From Cypionkella sp049896245 (GTDB lineage Bacteria > Pseudomonadota > Alphaproteobacteria > Rhodobacterales > Rhodobacteraceae), in contig NZ_JAFCTX010000001.1 of the NCBI RefSeq assembly GCF_049896245.1, forward strand, positions 1 through 64,000: a stretch of 64,000 nt of DNA, read 5' to 3'. The notes beneath the pieces were generated by a model. It was not told the origin of the DNA and made no database searches. It saw only the letters and a list, made by a program, of their open reading frames with translations. Position numbers and translations under genes: made by a program. Below are positions 62,111 through 64,000 of the stretch, piece by piece. Positions within the stretch are counted from its first letter, which is position 1; each line of letters begins with the position of its first letter.

Positions 62111-62165
62111 GCAAGTTAACAAATGTTGACTTTCTAAGGCGCGGGCGAGCTTCAGAAAACTTGAG
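62111..62165 (+). repeat. iteron-like repeat, copy A
   Basis: GCAAGTTAACAAATGTTGA..., ending in a CTTCAGAAAACTTGAG dyad. It aligns along its length with 62181-62232 and 63473-63526; a half copy (GGAACCTTAGAAAACCTGAG) sits at 62067-62085. The TTAACA/TGTT part has dyad symmetry like a protein-binding site. Confidence 0.65.
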
Positions 62166-62180
62166 TTTCCGCCAACCGCC

Positions 62181-62232
62181 GCATGTTAGGAAATCTTAGG
62201 ATGCCGCTGCGCAGAGCGAACCTGTCAAAACC
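62181..62232 (+). repeat. iteron-like repeat, copy B
   Basis: GCATGTTAGGAAATCTTAGG, then ATGCCGCTGCGCAGAG and CGAACCTGTCAAAACCT. Starts 70 bp after copy A and aligns with copy C. Confidence 0.65.
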
Positions 62233-62286
62233 TGTCATTGAGAAGAGGTAGCGCGCGGGTTTAGCGTCGCGCAGAAATCCCCATCT

Positions 62287-62517
62287 TTAAGCTTTCATCG
62301 CTTTGTCTTCTTTCCTTTTCGCCGCTTGGTATTCCTTCCAGACAAACGCGCCAGCGTCAGTAACGCTTTCATTTTTATGGCGCTGTAGAAAGTAGAGCCG
62401 GAACTCGTTCCAGTTTGCTGCGTCGGGTAGTTCTGGATCGGCCAGCGCAAGGCGTACGAAATCGCCCTTCGCGTCATACTCCGTTTTGCGGAGCTCTAAA
62501 AAGAGCTTGAACTTCAT
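62287..62517 (-). CDS. YozE SAM-like domain protein
   Basis: A 76-residue protein: RLALADPELPDAANWNEFRLYFLQRHKNESVTDAGAFVWKEYQAAKR. The spacing of the hydrophobic, DxxFP-like and WxxY parts fits the YozE SAM-like fold (DUF1250), a small domain of unknown role. GGGAGG precedes the ATG. It runs opposite to the sigma factor gene and lies inside the integrated element. Confidence 0.6.
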   Translation of the reverse strand: MKFKLFLELRKTEYDAKGDFVRLALADPELPDAANWNEFRLYFLQRHKNESVTDAGAFVWKEYQAAKRKEDKAMKA

Positions 62518-62801
62518 GACGTGCCTCCCATGTCTCGCGCAAGGTAGAGTAAAACAGGCATTGTTGATACCCCAGTAGGGGCCGCGATGTGCATTGCTCG
62601 GGCAACCTTAGTTCGTGGGTTAAGCGAAGCTGACCTTACGTGGGAACTATCTTCTACATTCAAAGTTCTCCTGTGAGGCGCGCGCTCATGATGCATGGGC
62701 TTTAGTCCGGGATTACAACATGCAGGAAATATCCGTGTACCAAGCCAAATTTTTTGTCATGTTCGCCCAGCCTAGGGTGACATCCGCAGACCTGAATTAC
62801 T

Positions 62802-63350
62802 GTGGGGAATGACCCTGTCGCGGAGCTTTTAGTGGCGATTGCTGCTCAGGATCGAGAGGCCTTTCGGCATCTCTATTTTAGAGCAAGCGATAAGCTTTTT
62901 GGCGTGTTGATGCGGATACTCGGCACCAGAGGGGAGGCAGAGGATGCGTTGCAAGAAATTTTCATCCGCGTTTGGTGTAAAGCCGGTCAATTTGATGCGA
63001 CGAAGGGCCGGGGCATGACTTGGTTGCACTCATTAGCGCGCCATCATGCGATTGATAGGATAAGGTCGCGGCCATGGTTAGAATATGACAATAGTGCCAT
63101 AGACTTAGTTTTGGACACCACCTTGAGCGCCGAGACCCGCATGATTGCAATTGGTGACGTCAGACGGATGCAAACGTGTCTCGGTTGTCTTACTGCGACC
63201 GAAGCGGCGATGGTGCGTGGAGCTTACTTGGGTGGCCATTCGTATCTAAATCTGGCCCACAGCTTTGATATGCCCTTAAACACGGTGCGCACGACACTTC
63301 GCCGCAGCCTGCACAAGGTGCGGGAGTGTATGGCCCGTGGAACAGTTTAG
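62802..63350 (+). CDS. ECF-like RNA polymerase sigma factor
   Basis: A 182-residue sigma factor starting at GTG 62802. Region 2: EAFRHLYFRASDKLFGVLMRILGTRGEAEDALQEIFIRVWCKAGQFD, then GMTWLHSLARHHAIDRIR; region 4: CLGCLTATEAAMVRGAYLGGHSYLNLAHSFDMPLNTVRTTLRRSLHKVRE. Most ECF factors of this type have an anti-sigma gene next to them; none is present here, so it may be unregulated, controlled in trans, or a leftover. Its promoter targets are unknown. Confidence 0.85.
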   Translation: MGNDPVAELLVAIAAQDREAFRHLYFRASDKLFGVLMRILGTRGEAEDALQEIFIRVWCKAGQFDATKGRGMTWLHSLARHHAIDRIRSRPWLEYDNSAIDLVLDTTLSAETRMIAIGDVRRMQTCLGCLTATEAAMVRGAYLGGHSYLNLAHSFDMPLNTVRTTLRRSLHKVRECMARGTV

Positions 63351-63710
63351 ACAGACGATCTAGCCTCAAACACCGAGGCGGAGAAGTGGCGCGCATGTTG
63401 ACACAGCTCACGCCGCCCTGTCCGAGTGCGTGTCAGCGAATGTTAGTCTCGCCGCCGCACTTCGGCCGCGCAGCATGTTATCAAATGTTAAGGTTGCATA
63501 TGCGCTGGGCGAACCTGAGAAAACCTCAAATGCGGTATTTGCGCAGAACTACGCGCGCGGGCGCGGGTGGGGTGTTAGGCCGAGTGCCGCGAATTGCCGC
63601 ATCGGGCAAGCAATCCACCCTAACGACGCGCAAAAGGTGGGTCTAGGGGTGGATAGAAACCTATCCAAGAAAGCCAACCATATGTTTATAAACGATAATA
63701 TAAGAAATTT
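63351..63710. other. 360-bp noncoding region of the element
   Basis: No gene seen. It holds the third iteron-like repeat (63473-63526) and a GC-rich stretch before the tRNA gene. No anti-sigma gene follows the sigma factor. Confidence 0.6.
63473..63526 (+). repeat. iteron-like repeat, copy C
   Basis: GCATGTTATCAAATGTTAAGG, then GCGCTGGGCGAACCTGAG and AAAACCT. It aligns with copies A and B, 1.2 kb to the left, across the YozE and sigma-factor genes. Confidence 0.65.
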
Positions 63711-63726
63711 TGGTGCCCCCATCAGG
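63711..63726 (-). other. right attachment-site repeat (attR) within tRNA-Thr
   Basis: TGGTGCCCCCATCAGG, the 3' end of the tRNA including CCA, identical to 59015-59030. The tRNA stays intact because the element restores this sequence. Confidence 0.82.
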
Positions 63727-63786
63727 ATTCGAACCCGAGACCCCCTGATTACAAATCAGGTGCTCTACCAGCTGAGCTATAAGGGC
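63711..63786 (-). tRNA. tRNA-Thr (anticodon TGT)
   Basis: A 76-base cloverleaf on the minus strand: acceptor GCCCTTA paired with TGGGGGC, D-arm TAGCTCAGCTGGTAGAGCA, anticodon stem-loop CTGATTTGTAATCAG with TGT, T-arm CTCGGGTTCGAATCCTGA, discriminator A and an encoded CCA. The last 16 bases equal the attL repeat. It faces the dgkA gene across the integrated element. Confidence 0.97.
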
Positions 63787-63843
63787 AGTTCCCTTCAAAT
63801 ATCGGCAGGCGCGGTCGGGTGCAAGGGGGTTGCTTGGGATATG

Positions 63844-64000
63844 CTATCTTGTGGCGCGAACCAGCAGCGCCACCGCCGCAAGGCCCATGACGGTAACGAT
63901 CAGGGCGGCGGGGGCGGCTTCACCGATGCGCTCCAGGCTGGCGAGTTCATAGACTCGCGTGGCTAAGGTGTTGAAATTGAACGGGCGCAGCAGCAAGGTT
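63844..64000 (-). CDS. ABC transporter permease, C-terminal fragment
   Basis: The last 51 codons of a gene that begins beyond the window. The translation TLLLRPFNFNTLATRVYELASLERIGEAAPAALIVTVMGLAAVALLVRA is a typical C-terminus of iron(III)/2-aminoethylphosphonate-type (FbpB/ThiP-like) permeases, with one membrane span at the end. Stop at 63844-63846, 58 bp before the tRNA-Thr gene on the same strand. Confidence 0.7.
   Translation of the reverse strand, partial: TLLLRPFNFNTLATRVYELASLERIGEAAPAALIVTVMGLAAVALLVRATR

Larger units (their letters stand above)
61662..62286. other. 625-bp noncoding region of the element
   Basis: Contains a perfect 14-bp palindrome GCCCAGCGCTGGGC (61753-61766), two GGCGCGCC sites that can pair (61795-61802, 61821-61828), and a short possible ORF of 54 codons (61884-62048) preceded by GGGGG. 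Two full copies of the iteron-like repeat and a half copy (62067-62232) follow. I see no other gene. Confidence 0.55.
59015..63726. mobile_element. small degraded integrative element at tRNA-Thr
   Basis: About 4.7 kb bounded by two exact copies of TGGTGCCCCCATCAGG (59015-59030 and 63711-63726). The right copy is the CCA-end of an intact tRNA-Thr gene, so the element entered at the tRNA 3' end and left the tRNA whole. Contents: a 179-residue hypothetical, a 33-residue ORF, a Toprim primase, a truncated RepA-like ATPase, two hypotheticals, an ECF-like sigma factor and an iteron-like repeat family. No tyrosine or serine recombinase is recognisable, so it is a remnant or a satellite needing a helper integrase. 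Confidence 0.8.

Noticed and set aside
62514..62696. 60-codon minus-strand ORF upstream of the YozE-like gene
   Set aside because: No ribosome site or recognisable content; probably chance.
1..64000. CRISPR arrays or rRNA genes
   Set aside because: No regularly spaced short repeats and no rRNA-like sequence seen.

Overview
The window looks like a chromosomal stretch of an alphaproteobacterium of the Rhodobacteraceae/Paracoccaceae type. The evidence is high GC, the strings dnaB / alr / mlaE-mlaF and radA-cvpA-purF, the sulfite-reduction cluster DUF2849-cysI-cysH-DUF934-fpr, and many family-typical proteins. I assign no species.

Layout. 1-119 is the end of an IS5-type insertion sequence. 154-5189 holds a DUF1304 membrane protein, two tandem M20 amidohydrolases, a YegD-like Hsp70 protein and a lytic transglycosylase. 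5407-11116 carries ssb, an acyltransferase, two Fe-S assembly genes (sufT, sufA-like), tpiA, an EamA exporter and a cytochrome P450. 11284-16047 is an Lrp-type regulator facing an assimilatory sulfur operon that uses an Fe-S APS reductase. 16163-17057 is a RES/Xre toxin-antitoxin module with a readable promoter and operator. 17141-26601 includes infC, which apparently starts at ATA, small regulators, an XdhC protein, a large Ala-rich OmpA protein, an MBL hydrolase and a glycosyltransferase. 26721-32531 has conserved hypotheticals, pyrC, pyrE and dnaB. 32741-34170 is a badly decayed metal P-type ATPase. 34183-46570 holds an SDR, alr, an Mla-type ABC pair, membrane proteins, radA, cvpA, purF, a broken gene, a second SDR and a Cys/Met PLP enzyme. 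46690-56659 is a five-gene minus-strand operon (two FAD/GcvT dehydrogenases, an MttB-family methyltransferase without its usual corrinoid partner, an aldehyde dehydrogenase and a beta-hydroxyacid dehydrogenase) with a divergent LysR gene. It looks like a methylated-amine or betaine catabolic unit. 56786-58984 has a PHP phosphoesterase, an SDR and dgkA.

59015-63726 is a small degraded integrative element. It is bounded by an exact 16-bp copy of the 3' end of tRNA-Thr(TGT), whose intact gene lies at 63711-63786. It carries replication-type genes (primase, truncated RepA-like ATPase), an ECF-like sigma factor and three copies of a 52-55 bp iteron-like repeat, but no recognisable integrase. The window ends in the C-terminus of an ABC permease.

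The most interesting signals outside the genes are four. First, a dispersed 33-bp intergenic motif with core AAATATCCCCGCCGGAGGC occurs about ten times, twice as facing pairs, one of them a perfect 33-bp inverted repeat. It creates spurious 'ASGGDI' N-terminal extensions on several reading frames. Second, two loci show ~30-bp tandem duplications spanning a stop codon. Third, the same 17-nt hairpin GGTCCCGAGTTGGGACC occurs at two unrelated loci. Fourth, the tRNA-bounded element has its own repeat family.
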